64,000 bases of DNA from Sphagnum compactum (lineage: Eukaryota; Bryophyta; Sphagnopsida; Sphagnales). Where the stretch lies: contig OZ234495.1 in the NCBI GenBank assembly GCA_965153455.1, forward strand, positions 10,288,875 to 10,352,874. The letters are read 5' to 3'. Below the pieces are notes generated by a model. It searched no databases, had not been told where the DNA came from, and worked only from the letters and a program-made list of their open reading frames with translations. The position numbers and the translations under genes were made by a program. This document shows positions 44,640 through 57,077 of this stretch, one piece after another (position 1 is the first letter of the stretch; the number at the start of each line of letters is the position of its first letter).

Positions 44640-45740
44640 CTAGCTAAAAATGGCATGCCCATGACGTGTGAGTGCAATGATTGCGTCCACCATGTTTTTG
44701 TGCATGTTATTGATTTTTTGGTCTTGAACCTTGAACTATTGAAGTTGTTCAATAAATTATTCCTTTTGAAATTAAATGCGTTGCATCTTTATCTCCATAT
44801 TTGGGTATGGATCTTATCAATGGATGCGACTAGGAGTTTTGTGCTTCTCTTAGTGGTCTCGATCGTATATTTATCCTTGGAAAAAAATTTGCGTTTAATT
44901 CCACTATTGCCATAGAATTGCGATTGCATAAAGGAAATGGTATAACCTTCACATAGGCATTCAAATGAAGTATCGTTGTTGCCATTTTCACCAAGAATGT
45001 CTTCCATGGTAGCTGAAAATTTACCTACATGAATTGGTTCTCATGCGCTTGCATTGGAGGTGTTTGTTATGATGTTGATTTGTTTGGAATGTTTGGCAAT
45101 AGGTGAAGTGAATCTTGAGCATATGAAGCCATTGATAGATGATCGTAATGGATTTGACTTCGGAGTTCTTTGTGAAAAGACACCAAAGCCAATTTCCTCC
45201 ACATTTGCCTTAAGACCGGCCAAAGGTGTTTCATCTTGATTGTTATCCTTTTTTTTTCCAATTTTCATTGACTTATTCATCTCCATCATAAGTAGGCAAA
45301 GGTGTAAACACATGATCATCAAGGGCCATTGTATCTCACACGTGAGGTGGATTGAAAGTAAGGCAAGATGACATGAAAATGTGTATCATTTCATATGCAT
45401 GTTTGTTGAAACTCATTGATAGATTTAATGATGTCTTTCCTATAGGTGTTAAATCCCAATATTCAGCGTTTCTCTCAATGCCATTCATGTAATCGTAAAC
45501 ATGTTTATAATCCTATATAGAATGCCCCGCTTGTCTTTGCATTATGGTTTGTTGCAAAGGATAGGAAAGTGACGAGCCTTGTTGACAACATCGACAATTT
45601 TTTGCCATTTCACAATTCCAGTTTTGAATAAATCTTATAGGTGCATTTGATCTAGCCCTACCAAGAATTCGTCCCTTTTTGTTGCAATCAATGCAACCAC
45701 CTTTTGGTATTCCCAATTTGGACAACATGGTTTTCGTGAT
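44640..45740 (-). pseudogene. Possible Harbinger partner protein relic (Myb/SANT-like)
   Basis: Three minus-strand frames join head to tail across this stretch. 45513-45728 has a Cys-rich, basic start ('GIPKGGCIDCNKKGR', 'NCEMAKNCRCCQQ'). 45041-45322 has a charged middle. 44789-45007 has a Phe-rich end. Translated across 45330-45510 it also reads 'NAEYWDLTPIGKTSLN'. It lies convergent to and just downstream of the transposase, where Harbinger elements often carry their Myb/SANT-like DNA-binding gene. I do not recognise the Myb repeat itself, so the role is inferred from position. It is interrupted by stops. Confidence 0.4.
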
Positions 45741-46590
45741 TGGATTTCGATAGTTGAATCACTAGATGTAAAGTTAATCATCTTTGTTTATCCCTTACCA
45801 CAACCTCTACCTTTGTTTACATGGTTGCATCTTTCAACTAGTTGTTCATATGGACACATGCATAGTAACATATTCACCAATTATCTTGAGCATTTCATGC
45901 AGGTTACAAGGAAAAATGGAATATAAAAAACATATTTGCACATGTGTGAGTTCCTATAACTTCAACATCACCAAAAATTTTAGAATTAGTTGTGGTTGAT
46001 TATATATGTGGGGCTAGGATCCTACATAGTTGTGTACCAATATGTGTGTTGTGTCTGCATGCAACAATGCGTGCGATGGTTTGCTCGATTTATGCTTTCA
46101 ATTTTCTTTTGTGATTTTTTGTGTCTATGTAGTAGTGTGCATAATGAATGTAGGTGATGATTAGTTGTGCAAAATGTGGAACTTCGTGTGTGCATGCATA
46201 TCAAAATGCACATGCTTATCGTGGATAGTTGTGTGATCAGATTGTGTTGACATAGCAATGCGTGCATGGTTATGGCAGGTGCCAAGAAAAATTTCAAAAC
46301 TATGAATTATGAACATATGGTGGGCATTGGTTGCAAATATGATAATAATTACTTAAGGATTCTTTTTTTTTGTTTTTACAATAAGATTACATTTTGGACC
46401 ATTGGCTTCACAAAATAAATGGGAAGTTACCATTATGTGTTTAGTTAACATCATCTTAACATTTTGTTAACACCAAGGATGCCACTTAGGATTTGATGAT
46501 AATTTGTAATTTTGGTGTGGAAACAACTTAAGTCTAAGTCCCTCTAACATCAAGATAACACTCGTTTAACATCAAGTGTGGCCTAACCAT

Positions 46591-47389
46591 AATATTCAAT
46601 ATTAGGGATTCATGTTTTTTTTAACCGTTCGTCAATCTTTGATCTTCCTTTGGTATGCATTTTCAAATCTTTGCAACACTTATGAAAGATATGGTGGCAA
46701 TTTCTTTTAAAGTACATTTTGCTTTTGCAATTCTATGCCCATACTTCTTTTCTGATGTGTATTTCTTTTTGTTAATTAATGTCCCCATTTGGCGTTCAAT
46801 GATGATGTGTTTAAAATGTTGTTCCTTGCAAATAAACAAACTTGATGTATTATGTAAAAATTATTAACTCAAGTGTTGTGTTTCAAGCTTGAATATCTAG
46901 GGCAATTTTTTTTTCCTTTCAATCCATTTCACATGTGCGATTGAAATTTGTGGAAAAACACATCACAAATGTGAGTCTAAAACACAAACCCATGAAATAA
47001 CTACTTTTATGCAAATTTCAAACAAACCCATGAAGTTGGTAAGTTTGTGATGCATGTAAAGTTACACTACAAGTTTTTGGTTGACATTTTTTGATCAGTT
47101 TCATTCTTGTAAGTACATTTTCTTGTCATGGTGGTCACTGCCTCTATGTGCATGGATTGAAACTTATCACAAATTTTTCATCCCACAATTTGATAATGAA
47201 AATCGTGTGAAAATCATTTTTCATGAGTCCATTTTTTTGCACATGGATTTCATGCGTTTAAAACATGTATTTCATCCTACTTGAAAATATTTCATCATAT
47301 TTATATGTGCATCATATGTATTTTCGACTCATGACATTTGTATGTAAAAAACATGAAGCCATGAAATAATAAATTTTATGTGAATTTTA
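46591..47389. other. AT-rich intergenic DNA, no gene seen
   Basis: No domain, splice model or terminal repeat was found. Short phrases such as 'catgaaataa' and 'ttcatcatatttatatgtg' recur loosely around 46990-47370. Confidence 0.4.
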
Positions 47390-47736
47390 TCTTATATATT
47401 AATTCAGTAAGTCTGTCTGTGCATCTATCTGACACGACAATTCTGCTGCAATTCTATGGCAAAACCGGCCTCTGCATTTTCTATGGCAAAACCGGGCAAT
47501 GCATTTTCTATGACAGGGCTTGGTAACGGGGTGGGGGGGGCCAGCACGGGGCGGGAAATTAATTATATATAACAGGGGAACCGCGGGGGGGGATCAACGG
47601 GTTAAAGAATCGGAGCGGAAAATGCGAAGTACGGGGGGGGGGGGGGGGTTGACAGGGTAAAGAACCGAAGTGGGCAATGGGAAGGACCGGGCGGGGGGGA
47701 GCTCGACGGGTGCATTATGCACCGGGTTCACACTAG
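47390..47736 (+). mobile_element. Small non-autonomous Helitron, G-rich interior
   Basis: The element starts 5'-TCTTATATATTAATTCAG and ends CTAG-3' (47733-47736). Its flanks are A (47389) and T (47737), the A|T target that Helitrons use. A hairpin (ggtgca, tta, tgcacc; 47709-47723) sits 9 bases before the CTAG, as expected for a Helitron 3' end. The 347-bp body encodes no Rep/helicase. Its interior (47520-47700) holds several runs of 7 or more G, one about 16 G long, in an otherwise AT-rich region. A 'ctatggcaaaaccgg' phrase is duplicated at 47455-47494. Confidence 0.75.
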
Positions 47737-50009
47737 TTTTGAATGAACCGATGAAGATAATAAATTTGTGATAAATTATGTTGTTTGCATATTCATAATT
47801 GAAATAGATTTAGGGTTTCAAGCTTTCATGTTACATGCTATGGATTTTCAATACATTCTTAAGTTGTGATTTTGAAATTTTTGATGGGGAGGAGGAAGCA
47901 AAACTTAACAACAATTGTGTGACAAATGATTAAGTGTAACTTGTAAAACAACATGGACAAGTCACAATGATCGTGAAAAAAAAAACTCATTGTCAAGCAA
48001 AAAGTTGTTTCAATTGCACAATTTCAAAAGTTACAAAAGAATTAGAAGTTTTTTGGCTTATTCTTCATCACAATGCACTTGGTTAGACTTTCTTTATGTT
48101 CAATGATCCTATTGATGTGGTCCATATCTAAGCTATCTAAAGTATTAAATACCTTAGGTCTAAACATGATCAAATGAACCATTAACAATATATAGACTTT
48201 CAAAATATTTTTAATTAAATGTAATTATAATGCTTTAAAAATGTTTGAATTTTTTTTACATTATTTCACTATGTTAAAAAACATTAGCTACAAGTTTTTA
48301 AATGGTATTTTATATCCATTGAATTATTTTCAAATTTATTCAAATGTTAAATTGACATATTAAAAAAGGCATACCACAAATACAACACACATTTTCAACA
48401 TTAATTTGATGTATTAGGTACACTTGTAAACATGTTAAATAAGTGTGACTCCACAAAACTAGTTAATTTGTTTACATTTGCACCCCCATGCCACCCCACG
48501 TGTCAAGCATCCTTTAGCAACAACTAGACATAATTTTTTTTAATGTATATTTTCAATGATCTTCTGCACAATATCACAAGCATGAAAAACCACATTGTCA
48601 ATGAACATGATTTTACCTTAATTTGTTACCAAAAACAAATGAATGTGGTTGTTAAAGCTAGTTTACATGCTAGGCAAAATGGGAAAAGGGAAGATAATTC
48701 CTTTTTATAATAATTCTCAATTTTTTTCTAGCCATAGCTTTTATATGCCCAATGATTGAAGTCATCCAATAGTTCATGGATGATTTAATTATGTTAATTA
48801 AAAGGTATTATCGTCGATGATTTCCCATAATAATTCATTAACATCATCACCGCCATCATCATCAAAGTCATGGCCAACACTAATGTTGGCATTGTCACCA
48901 ACATTATAATGGATGAAATTCATCTATGAATGTTCATTTTTCATCCACATGAATGAAAAGTTTATCGAGTGGGTAAAAACACATTACATTGAACTTTTAT
49001 AAAAACCACAATGCCAATTTTTTCTAGGTTAATCAAAATTTGTTGTATACAACTCAAATGCATTGAAAATTTTAACAAAATGAGCTAAAAATTAAAACTT
49101 ATATTTCACTAAAAACATCAATATTCAATCAAAGATGGACTTTGTAATATAAACTAATATGTCCAACCTTTCACAATTCAAAAAAACATCATTATGGATT
49201 TATTTTTTAATGGAGTTGGAGAACATGTTTATAACTTTGTGCAACCACACATTAAAACATTGTAGCATTTAAGATGAAAAATCAAGAAAGGTCCCTTCAT
49301 TTTTTAAAGATTTAAAATGAAAACTAAATAATCTCAAATTATTGTAAAACCTATTTTGGTATCTAGATTTATTTTTTTGAAAGTAATATTTAATAGATGT
49401 GTTTTTAAATGTTTAAATTAAGGTGGTCTAAACTTGGAATGGAAAAAAATGTTAACTTGAACATCACTTGAATATTTTTGTTTAACCCAATTTCATTGGG
49501 GTCAAAATAAATTGGAGGACTTTCAAAATGGACCTTCAATTGTCTAATTTGGTCCACCCTAATGTGTGTTTTTATTGCATTGTTCATGCATAATTTAATT
49601 ACAAAGGTCCTCAAGATAATCCCTTGAAATATTTTGGGATATTTTCCTTAAACTAGGTCCCAAAACATGTATAATTAGAAATAATACCCCTCACGTTATT
49701 TTTAGTTTATTTAACATTGCTTTAAGGTATGGTCTTTGTCCACCCTTTATCATAATAAATTTTGTTTGAACTAATTACGTTGTGCATACATCATGTTTTG
49801 ATTTTTGATTTATTAATTTCATGTTTAGACTTAAATTTAAGTGTACCTTTGTTATGGTTTGTTCATGTTTCTAGCATGTACTTGCCATTGTTATTGGTTG
49901 AAAATTTTAATTGGCATGTTAAATGGGTGATTGTCTAACATTAAGTGAATGTTACCTTAACATAAAAATCTTCATGGTAAATAGGTCTAGGTCCTAAATG
50001 ACTAGCTTG
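47737..50009. other. AT-rich intergenic DNA, no gene seen
   Basis: Nothing conserved was recognised on either strand. 48840-48930 has a short GC-mixed patch with 'catcatcaccgccatcatcatc', which reads as an Asp-rich peptide on the minus strand with no supporting context. A small inverted repeat 'ggccaacactaatgttggc' lies near 48871-48889. Confidence 0.4.
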
Positions 50010-50177
50010 GTGTTAGGGGACTTAATACTAGAGTCCTTAACACCAAGTGTGAATGCACCTTTGGCCTTGTTACTGGTTCAAATGTAAATCATAGTGTTAG
50101 GGGACTTAATACTAGAGTCCTTAACACCAAGTGTGAATGCATCTTTAGCCTTGTTACTGGTTTGAATGTAAATCATA
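50010..50177. repeat. 84-bp tandem duplication with internal inverted repeat
   Basis: Two adjacent 84-bp units (50010-50093 and 50094-50177) differ at only four positions, all transitions. Each unit contains an inverted repeat, gtgttaggggact facing agtccttaacac, followed by 'caagtgtgaatgca'. That last motif resembles the ends of the Harbinger relic at 42.9 and 46.6 kb. Confidence 0.8.
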
Positions 50178-51417
50178 AGTGATCCCAAGGATAGGGTTGT
50201 GACATTTGAGCTATCATTACCTTACTGTTACAACTATGACCTTTCATTGCTTGCATCTTTCCAGCTCAGGAGGACATTTTGCCCATCTTACCCATTTGTA
50301 GAATTAATGTCTCTTTACGCTAGACCTTTATACATTTCATACTTTCAAGTTTGAACTCTATATTTGACTTTGCATTGTTTTTATCTTATGTGCTTTTGGG
50401 GAAGTTCTTTTAGCATCTTCAACAATATTGTTATCTTGCATTGTCTAATCTATAGTATGCTTTTGGAGATGGGCTCTATTGATCGCGGTTACACACAATG
50501 TGTTGTGATCATTGTGGCCTAATGGAAAGCCATTGACATAGGGCCTTATTCCTTGCTGCAGGGAGAGTCATTTTCCATTGGAGGGTTGCAAGTTGCACAT
50601 GTGTTGAAAATAGGCAATTCAGGAAGGGCTCAGAACACCTAATTGAGCTCTCAGAGAAGACAGTCAACAAAGTGACTACCTGTGCCTAAGAGAATTATGT
50701 GGCCAGTGAAATACATCTCTCGAATTCAAAGACCAAAAACAAGTTTCATTAAAACTTTACATCTAACAGCTGGAGGACAAGATACAGAAGACATGCAGAC
50801 TACATGCTGCATGAACCCCCCTTGCAAAACCTTGAATGACATTTAATAAGGTGGAATAACTTAAATCAGGTGCCTGTGCTCACTAATGTACATATAACAA
50901 ATGCCATACAAAAACTACAAGTTTTGTCCCCCTACTCGAATGGAGCCCCCCCACCCTCCAGCTCTTGTGTCTTTTGCTTCATGCTGGCAGCACTATTTGC
51001 AGCCCTAAGCTGAAATGTCACCTTTGTTTACAGCTCCCTGCCCTTGAGACCATGTCTCCAGTTATCACAAACATTTGTCCCTGCCTTGATTGCTCCTATC
51101 CAGAAACATCTCATACTTCCAATCTCCTCCAACACTTGCAGCTACTTATGAGTCAACATGTTTCACACTGACCTTCCTCTGGGTACTAATGCCTCCTCAA
51201 TCATGAACAAGGGCAAGGACACTGGAGGCTGTAGGCCCTCAAGAGGATGGGGTGTGAACTTCAAAAGCACTACACACAAGACTCCCTTTCTTCAATTATC
51301 CCTGCCCCTTCACCAAAAAAGGCCCAGTTCCAACCATGAAGCGCTTAGCATGTTTTGTCAAGCCTGCATCTGCTAGGGAAAAAGAACAGAGCCAACAAGA
51401 ATTGCTACAAAGTTGAG
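50178..51417. other. Spacer and probable 3' UTR of the PP1 gene
   Basis: The stretch from about 50550 to 51417 has balanced base composition like transcribed DNA. It probably includes the PP1 3' UTR and perhaps an alternative last exon. No conserved protein was recognised. A C-run occurs at 50946-50953. Confidence 0.4.
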
Positions 51418-53925
51418 CTAAGAAATTACCTTGACTGTGCGAGGAGGTGTGCCTGGTCTTGCTGCATTGTTGCCATAACTGGCAAACTTTTGTTTCTTCT
51501 CAGCAGGTTTAAGAATTTGAAATGAGCACATGAGAGTGTCATCCACACTCATCATTGCTCCAGCGTTGTCAAATTCACCACAGTAGTTTGGAGCAGAGAA
51601 TATGGTGACTAGCTGACGCTTTGCAAAAAACTCATAACCATCCTCAACTACCTGTACCAGCAATGCATTTGTCAACAAGAGGTGGGGAAAAACGAACCCC
51701 TGGCCTTCTCATACCATGACCTATGACCACCAATCAAATAGCCACCTTTGGATAGCCTTGGCTTTAACCCAAGAAAGTGGGCACTGCACTGACCTTGCCA
51801 CCTTTTCAAACATGTTCTCCAGACAGGGGCAGAGCAGAAAGGGCTCTGTCAGTGAGCTGTAGGTGCACAACAATAATGATTTGAACAACCAAATGTAAAA
51901 GCTCACATATTCTCATCAATGCTCCCAAGGCAATAAGCCATGACTAAGTCAAAAGTGTATTCCTAATGCATCTGTCTGTCCATATTTGTGCAGGAGGTTA
52001 AGGCACGGGAGGTCCCCTGAACAAAGTGCAATCCACAAGTCATGTTTGGCAATACTAAAAAGTTTCCTGAGCATGTCCAGGCTACATTTGGGAACTCATG
52101 ATCTTCAAACATTCTATATTAGGTTATTCAGCATTTCAACATTCACATTGTCTGTCTTCAAGACAGCATGCGAATTAGGGGAATTACGAACACTGCTGAA
52201 ACCAAAGAACAATGAGAACACACAGCTAGTTTCATCAACAACTATTGACAACTCCTGTTGATCCTTAAATTTACTTGATTGTGATCCACAAAAACTCTTA
52301 CAGATTGAATGTAACCAGTGGTGTTGCCCTCTAACCTCCAATCCTGAGGTCTTTTTTGCCTACTTAATAGAAAAACCTGGAACAAAATTCCTTAGCTTGT
52401 GGTTTCTCTGCTGCATTTTGGTTGTTCCTTGTGCTCTACCTTGCTTCCTGCTTGTTTGTTGAGGTTACAGCAAGGCTATTAACTACATTTCTGATACATG
52501 CCATTCTGCTATGTTCTTTATGGAAGCCAAAGGAGACCAATGGTGGGTGAGGGGAAGAAAGATGAAAGTGCACCTGATGTGCTCTGCAGATGAGATCCAA
52601 GTCATGCTTTTGGAGGAAGTCTGAGACTATGTCTGCACCAAAAGTGAAGGACACACCTCGGTCATTTTCTCCCCAGCCTGTAACATCTTTATCAGGGTCC
52701 GCCCATAGCAGGTCACACAACAACCCTGTGTCTGGTACATCAGTTGGCCGTGCAATTTTCTTTATCTGGTCCAAGTTCTTGAGGTCAGGAGAGAGGCCTC
52801 CATGCATACACAGGATTTTCTCATCAATTAGAGCAGCCACTGGCAAACAGTTGAAGCAATCTGTAAAAGTCTTCCACAAGCGGATGTTGAAACGTCGTTT
52901 ACACTCATCATAGAAACCATATATTCGGTTGATTGAAGCACATTCATGGTTACCCCTCAACAAAAAGAAGTTTTCAGGGTACTTGATCTTAAACGAGAGT
53001 AGGAGGCAAATGGTTTCCAGGCTTTGTTTCCCACGATCCACGTAGTCCCCTAAAAACAAATAATTTGCCTCTGGAGGGAAGCCACCATACTCAAACAGCC
53101 TCAAGAGGTCTGAATACTGCCCATGTATGTCACCTGCAAACTCAGCCCCACAATCTCTCAAGCTTGCACTGTATGTATACAGAATGGTCGATAGCCCTAA
53201 TTCTAATCCTTACATCCAATACATCTGCAATCTCTGCTCGATGAACAAAAGAACAATCTCTGCTTGATGAAAACCTTCACTCTCATAAATGTTAGGAACT
53301 AGGGCGGCTATACCATTTGAGTTCTTCATGTGCGCCTCTGTATCTATATATTTCCAATTAGTGTTCCTAACACCACTTATGTTCAAATGAACAACAAAAG
53401 AAGCTGACAGACAGACAATATACAAGAAAGCCAATGCTGACACTTCAAACTATGCAACAATCACTGGCTGAACAAACATATAAAGCATCCTTATGTTATC
53501 CTTTTCAGGCGGCACGGAAATGAACGAAATCAAGGAATCCAATAACTACCAAATGCAACAAAACTGTTGTACTCAAAACACAACATCAACAAAGCTTCAT
53601 AACCCTTTATATTCGGCCCTTTGGACCCCGTTCCGGAAGCCACGACAAGCGTATAGAGTGAAGAGAAAACATACGAGTAAACATTAAGGAAAAGGCTCCC
53701 TCCGAGATGCTCGCCGAGGGGAGGGGAGGGAAGGGGGGATATCCTACCACAGATCTTGATCGGAGCTTCAAGCTCGAGGAGGTTCGGCTGTGCAAGGAAG
53801 ATGTCCTTGGATGCAAGGCACAGCTGCCGAATCTCCGCCTCTGAGAGCTGCACTTGCTTTCCAGGCCTGCCGCTCCGCACATCTAGTAGTCTGGTTATGA
53901 TATCGTCCAGAGTCGTGCTATCCAT
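51418..53925 (-). CDS. TOPP: Type-1 Ser/Thr protein phosphatase catalytic subunit, 3 exons
   Basis: A metal-dependent phosphatase acting on phospho-Ser/Thr proteins, targeted by regulatory subunits in nucleus and cytosol. Exons 53748-53925, 52574-53133 and 51418-51651 give 323 aa (phase 1, then phase 0), within the plant PP1 range. The N-terminus [17 protein letters not shown] matches TOPP proteins. Metal and catalytic motifs are intact: GDIHG, GDYVDRG, RGNHE, HGGLSPD, and the PP1-typical [18 protein letters not shown]2A and PP4-6 differ in that last block and in tail length. The C-terminus ends [13 protein letters not shown]. The Lys codon before VIS is followed by gtaattt, so a further splice to another short last exon is possible. 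The core stays the same either way. Confidence 0.95.
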
Positions 53926-54480
53926 CCCTGCTCCCCCTCCTCACCTCCCTCCTCAGGATTGGTCCCCGTCTCTTCCCTCTTCCCGGTTCCGGATTCCTCA
54001 CCTCAAACCACCAGAGAATACGTTTCACCGCTTATTTTCACAAGCCCAGAAGCGAAGACAAAGAATAAGAAGCGGAAGAAGAAGGGAAAAAAACACAGAA
54101 GCAGGAGAAGCAGAAGAAGAAGGAAAAGCGGATCAAAACATAGAGTGCGAGGGCTACGGAGAAACAAATCAAAGAAGGAAGAGAGAAAAGAAAAGACCCT
54201 AAGTCAGCGGCTAGGGTAGAAAAAGAGATCCCCGTTAGAGCACGGCAGTGGCGAGAAGCATGAGTGATGGATAAACGTAAAGGGGAAAGAAGAAGATGAT
54301 GATGAAGAAAGAGGGGGAGCGGCAGGGAGTGCGTGAGAGAAGAAGGAAAAAGGGAAAGCGCGCCACCAGCAACAGCAACAACACAGGACGCACAGCAGCA
54401 GTCTCAGCACCGCAAACGAACGGCCTCTGCCCTGTAAATCTACCATGGGATTAGATACCCAGTCCAACTCTTTGTGCATC
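53926..54480 (-). promoter_or_regulatory. PP1 leader and upstream region
   Basis: 54040-54380 is almost pure purine on the plus strand, so the gene strand carries a long CT-rich leader typical of plant 5' UTRs. It is more GC-rich than the DNA beyond 54480. Arg/Lys-rich open frames on the plus strand come from this composition. No TATA box is clear. Confidence 0.4.
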
Positions 54481-55316
54481 CTAAAATCTACCCAAGAGCT
54501 ACATTCGAGGTCTACAAATCAGGTAGAATATTAGAAGCTCTCTAGAAAGATCTAGGTAATATAAGTAATAAGTTCCAAGTTTAATTTTTCATTGTTTTGA
54601 AAAAAAAAAGAACGAAAAAACAGAAACCTTTGGACAATTGGCGGTTGCCTATATAAGTATGCTGAAATTTATTATGATTATTCCAAAATAACTAAGCAGG
54701 TTATTCACTAATTAATTACTTTTTGAAATTTCTCAAAATTTTGAAAAAAATAAATACGTATAATATTCTTACTGCTGAACGTAACAGACCAAAAATGATT
54801 AATTATTAGGCACCTTGATGCCAAACCAGCCTAGGTACTACTACTAGGGTATGGTTATTTTTTCACCCTAGGTAGTTGAAGAGTTTACTTAATTAAAGCT
54901 AAATTTTCCAACACATCTTATTTTCCCCAAATAAATAAATAAATAAATAAATAAACATATATATATATATATATATAGATATCAATAGTTTGTAATATTA
55001 TTTAGTATCAGTAATATTAATTCCAATGTAAAACCATCCACTCACATGTTCCCATTAGGACATCCAGGCTCTGGGGGCGTATAACTAACTACTCCCAACT
55101 CTGGTCACCAATTTCTTCCTAATCATATGGGTAGCTAACTACCCTAGTCCCATGAATGGTCCATACCCGTCGCCTGCTTTTGCCTTTTTTGTGTTTTGCT
55201 TTTGCTTTTGAACTTTTGTAAGATTTTGGTCTTACTGTAGGTTGGTGAGCATTGCTTAGTGAGGGGGTGAAAAGGTCTCTCCACTAGCCTACCTTATATC
55301 CCTAAAGTCAGTTTTC
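54481..55316. other. AT-rich spacer with microsatellites
   Basis: An (AAAT)n run at 54929-54954 is followed directly by an (AT)n run at 54956-54977. Nothing else recognisable was found. Confidence 0.5.
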
Positions 55317-55430
55317 GTCATGAAATAATCCCATAAATAGTGAAATGAAAATTTGTCATGAAATCATCCCATAAATAGTGAAATGAAATTTTGTCATGAA
55401 ATAATCCTAAAAATAGTGAGATGAAATTTT
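55317..55430. repeat. 38-bp tandem repeat, three copies
   Basis: Units begin at 55317, 55355 and 55393 with 'gtcatgaaatNatcc' followed by 'ataaatagtgaaatgaaa'. The copies differ at only a few bases, so the expansion is fairly recent. Confidence 0.85.
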
Positions 55431-55689
55431 TGTGAAAATATGACGGGTTGATATGTTGAAAATCATCATAATTATCATAGGCTACACTCTGAATAATTTC
55501 ATTACATATATCATGATTCACAATATTATTATAGTAAATGATATGGCAAAATATGTAGTTTCAAAATTATTTAAAATTCGTTTTTGTCAACAATGGAAAC
55601 TGACCCTAGGCTTATGGTATTTGGAATTCAAATTAAGCTCAATGAGTGTGTGATAACCACAATTGCTGCATTTGTAAGGAGGTAAAATC

Positions 55690-56180
55690 TAGTGTAAAAG
55701 TTTAAAACACCTTTAGGGTGGGGGCATTCCCAAAATAGGGGGTGCCTATGGGTGGAGACGGAGTCAAGCCTAGCCCTCCATTTCAGGAATGCCCATCACC
55801 CATGGGGCCTTTAACCCGGCGTAAACCATGAAGGGAATCATGCATTACACATTGGTAGACCACAGGTGAGATGATGGATGCCTTGGTTTAGATTCATTAT
55901 AGAGTATTGTAGCTTAAGGGATTTTTTATAGGCCCCTAGGTAGTAGGTATATATATTTTTATATGAAGGTTTTTCAGAGATGATATTTTGGCTTGTGTTA
56001 AAACTTGAGATTAGTTATACAGAATTACAATATATCTTGAAGGGTTTTTTGGTTTTTCCGTAGAGGATTCTCTTTAAGATTATATTTTTGCATGGTGAAA
56101 TATTTGAGTTTCCATAATTCTTCTTTTGCCTTAAGATACTTCTTAATGTAAAATGGCAAGGCCACAATGTGACACCGCAC
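55690..56180. repeat. Dispersed repeat with an inverted copy at 63.3-63.6 kb
   Basis: About 300 bases (55884-56180) reappear in reverse complement at 63300-63600. Shared blocks include 'tttagattcattata', 'gatgatattttggcttgtgtt', 'aaacttgagatta', 'gcatggtgaaatattt' and 'aaatggcaaggcca'. The upstream part (55755-55860) resembles 4428-4520. No coding content or terminal repeats were recognised, so the class is unknown. Confidence 0.7.
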
Positions 56181-57077
56181 CCGTTGTTAATTTTGTGATT
56201 GTAGCTAAGGTGGCAATCATCCATAGGAAAATTTAGGCAGAATTGGGGTTACAAGCAAAAATTTTGAAAGTAATTTTGTTCACAACTTGAATCTCCCTTA
56301 CTAAGTGAAAGTTGTGCCTTCAACATACCAAATTATAGGCACAATTCGGCTTTCAAAAATGTTCAATTTTGTTGAAGTTTCTTAGGTTAAATGCTTTGGA
56401 CTTGGATTTCTTTGCCTTTTAGAAAGATATTGTGGACACTGGACACTTCTTCTTGCATGGAAGGAAGACACAAAATTGCCACATATGCATAGCTTGAGGG
56501 CAACTTCCTTTGGGGATATATATCCAAAGAAGCTTATGATGTGAGGAGGTGAATGAGACACTGCAATGTTTTCCCAGGGAAGCCTGGGAGGACTCATTGG
56601 GAACAGGACCAGACTCTTTTTTTTTATTATTACATGGGAAGCTTCTGGGAACAGCTGGATGAAAAAGGAAAAATGTTAAGGAAAATGGCTATGTGTAGGT
56701 TAAAAGCCCCAGGAGAGGGTGTTCCCCAACTAAATAAACACCCTCCCCCAAGGTGGAGTTGAGGGGTGTGCTTGCTTCACAAGTAAAGGCCTCTTATTGG
56801 CCATATTAAGCTCCCAAAAAAGGTTAGATTTGAACTCTGAGACTCTGATTTAGTTTAAGCCTGGGATGTTTCTAATATTTAGAAATAATTTAAATGGATT
56901 TTTTGGGATTTTCACCATGGTAGTAGCATGCATCCTGGGTGCTTAGTTCACCCAATGCAACTTTTCTCAGCATCTGAGCAAAGTCGCCCAACCCTTTTCC
57001 TCCATTATTAAGTCAAACCTCACGTTGAGTTGACAGTTTCTAAAAGACAAAAAATGGACGGTTCACAAAAAAATAAT
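56181..57077. other. Intergenic DNA, no gene seen
   Basis: No conserved protein was found. A 9-bp hairpin (gagggtgtt / aacaccctc) lies at 56715-56745. The open frame at 56553-56762 has no recognisable domain. Confidence 0.4.

Larger units (their letters stand above)
42829..46590. mobile_element. Decayed PIF/Harbinger DNA transposon
   Basis: A PIF/Harbinger transposase relic (plus) and a convergent second protein relic (minus) lie between related end sequences. The left end has 'gtccacacttagtgttag' near 42918-42936. The right end (46570-46590), read in reverse complement, has 'ggccacacttgatgttaa'. A short hairpin (ctaacat / atgttag) at 42837-42858 lies outside the left motif. The two-gene layout matches Harbinger elements, which carry a transposase and a Myb/SANT-like partner. 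I could not fix the exact ends or the expected 3-bp target duplication, so the limits are approximate. Confidence 0.55.

Noticed and set aside
48840-48930. Asp-rich minus-strand peptide as the start of a transposon protein
   Set aside because: It is too short, arises from a 'catcat' repeat, and no transposase block follows downstream.
53756-54219. Arg/Lys-rich plus-strand frames upstream of PP1
   Set aside because: They are purine-rich complement of the PP1 first exon and leader, with no domain.
54448-54474. A 'gggattagataccc' motif as in small-subunit rRNA
   Set aside because: Only about 14 bases match and the flanks do not continue as rRNA. It is too short to call an rRNA gene or organellar insert.
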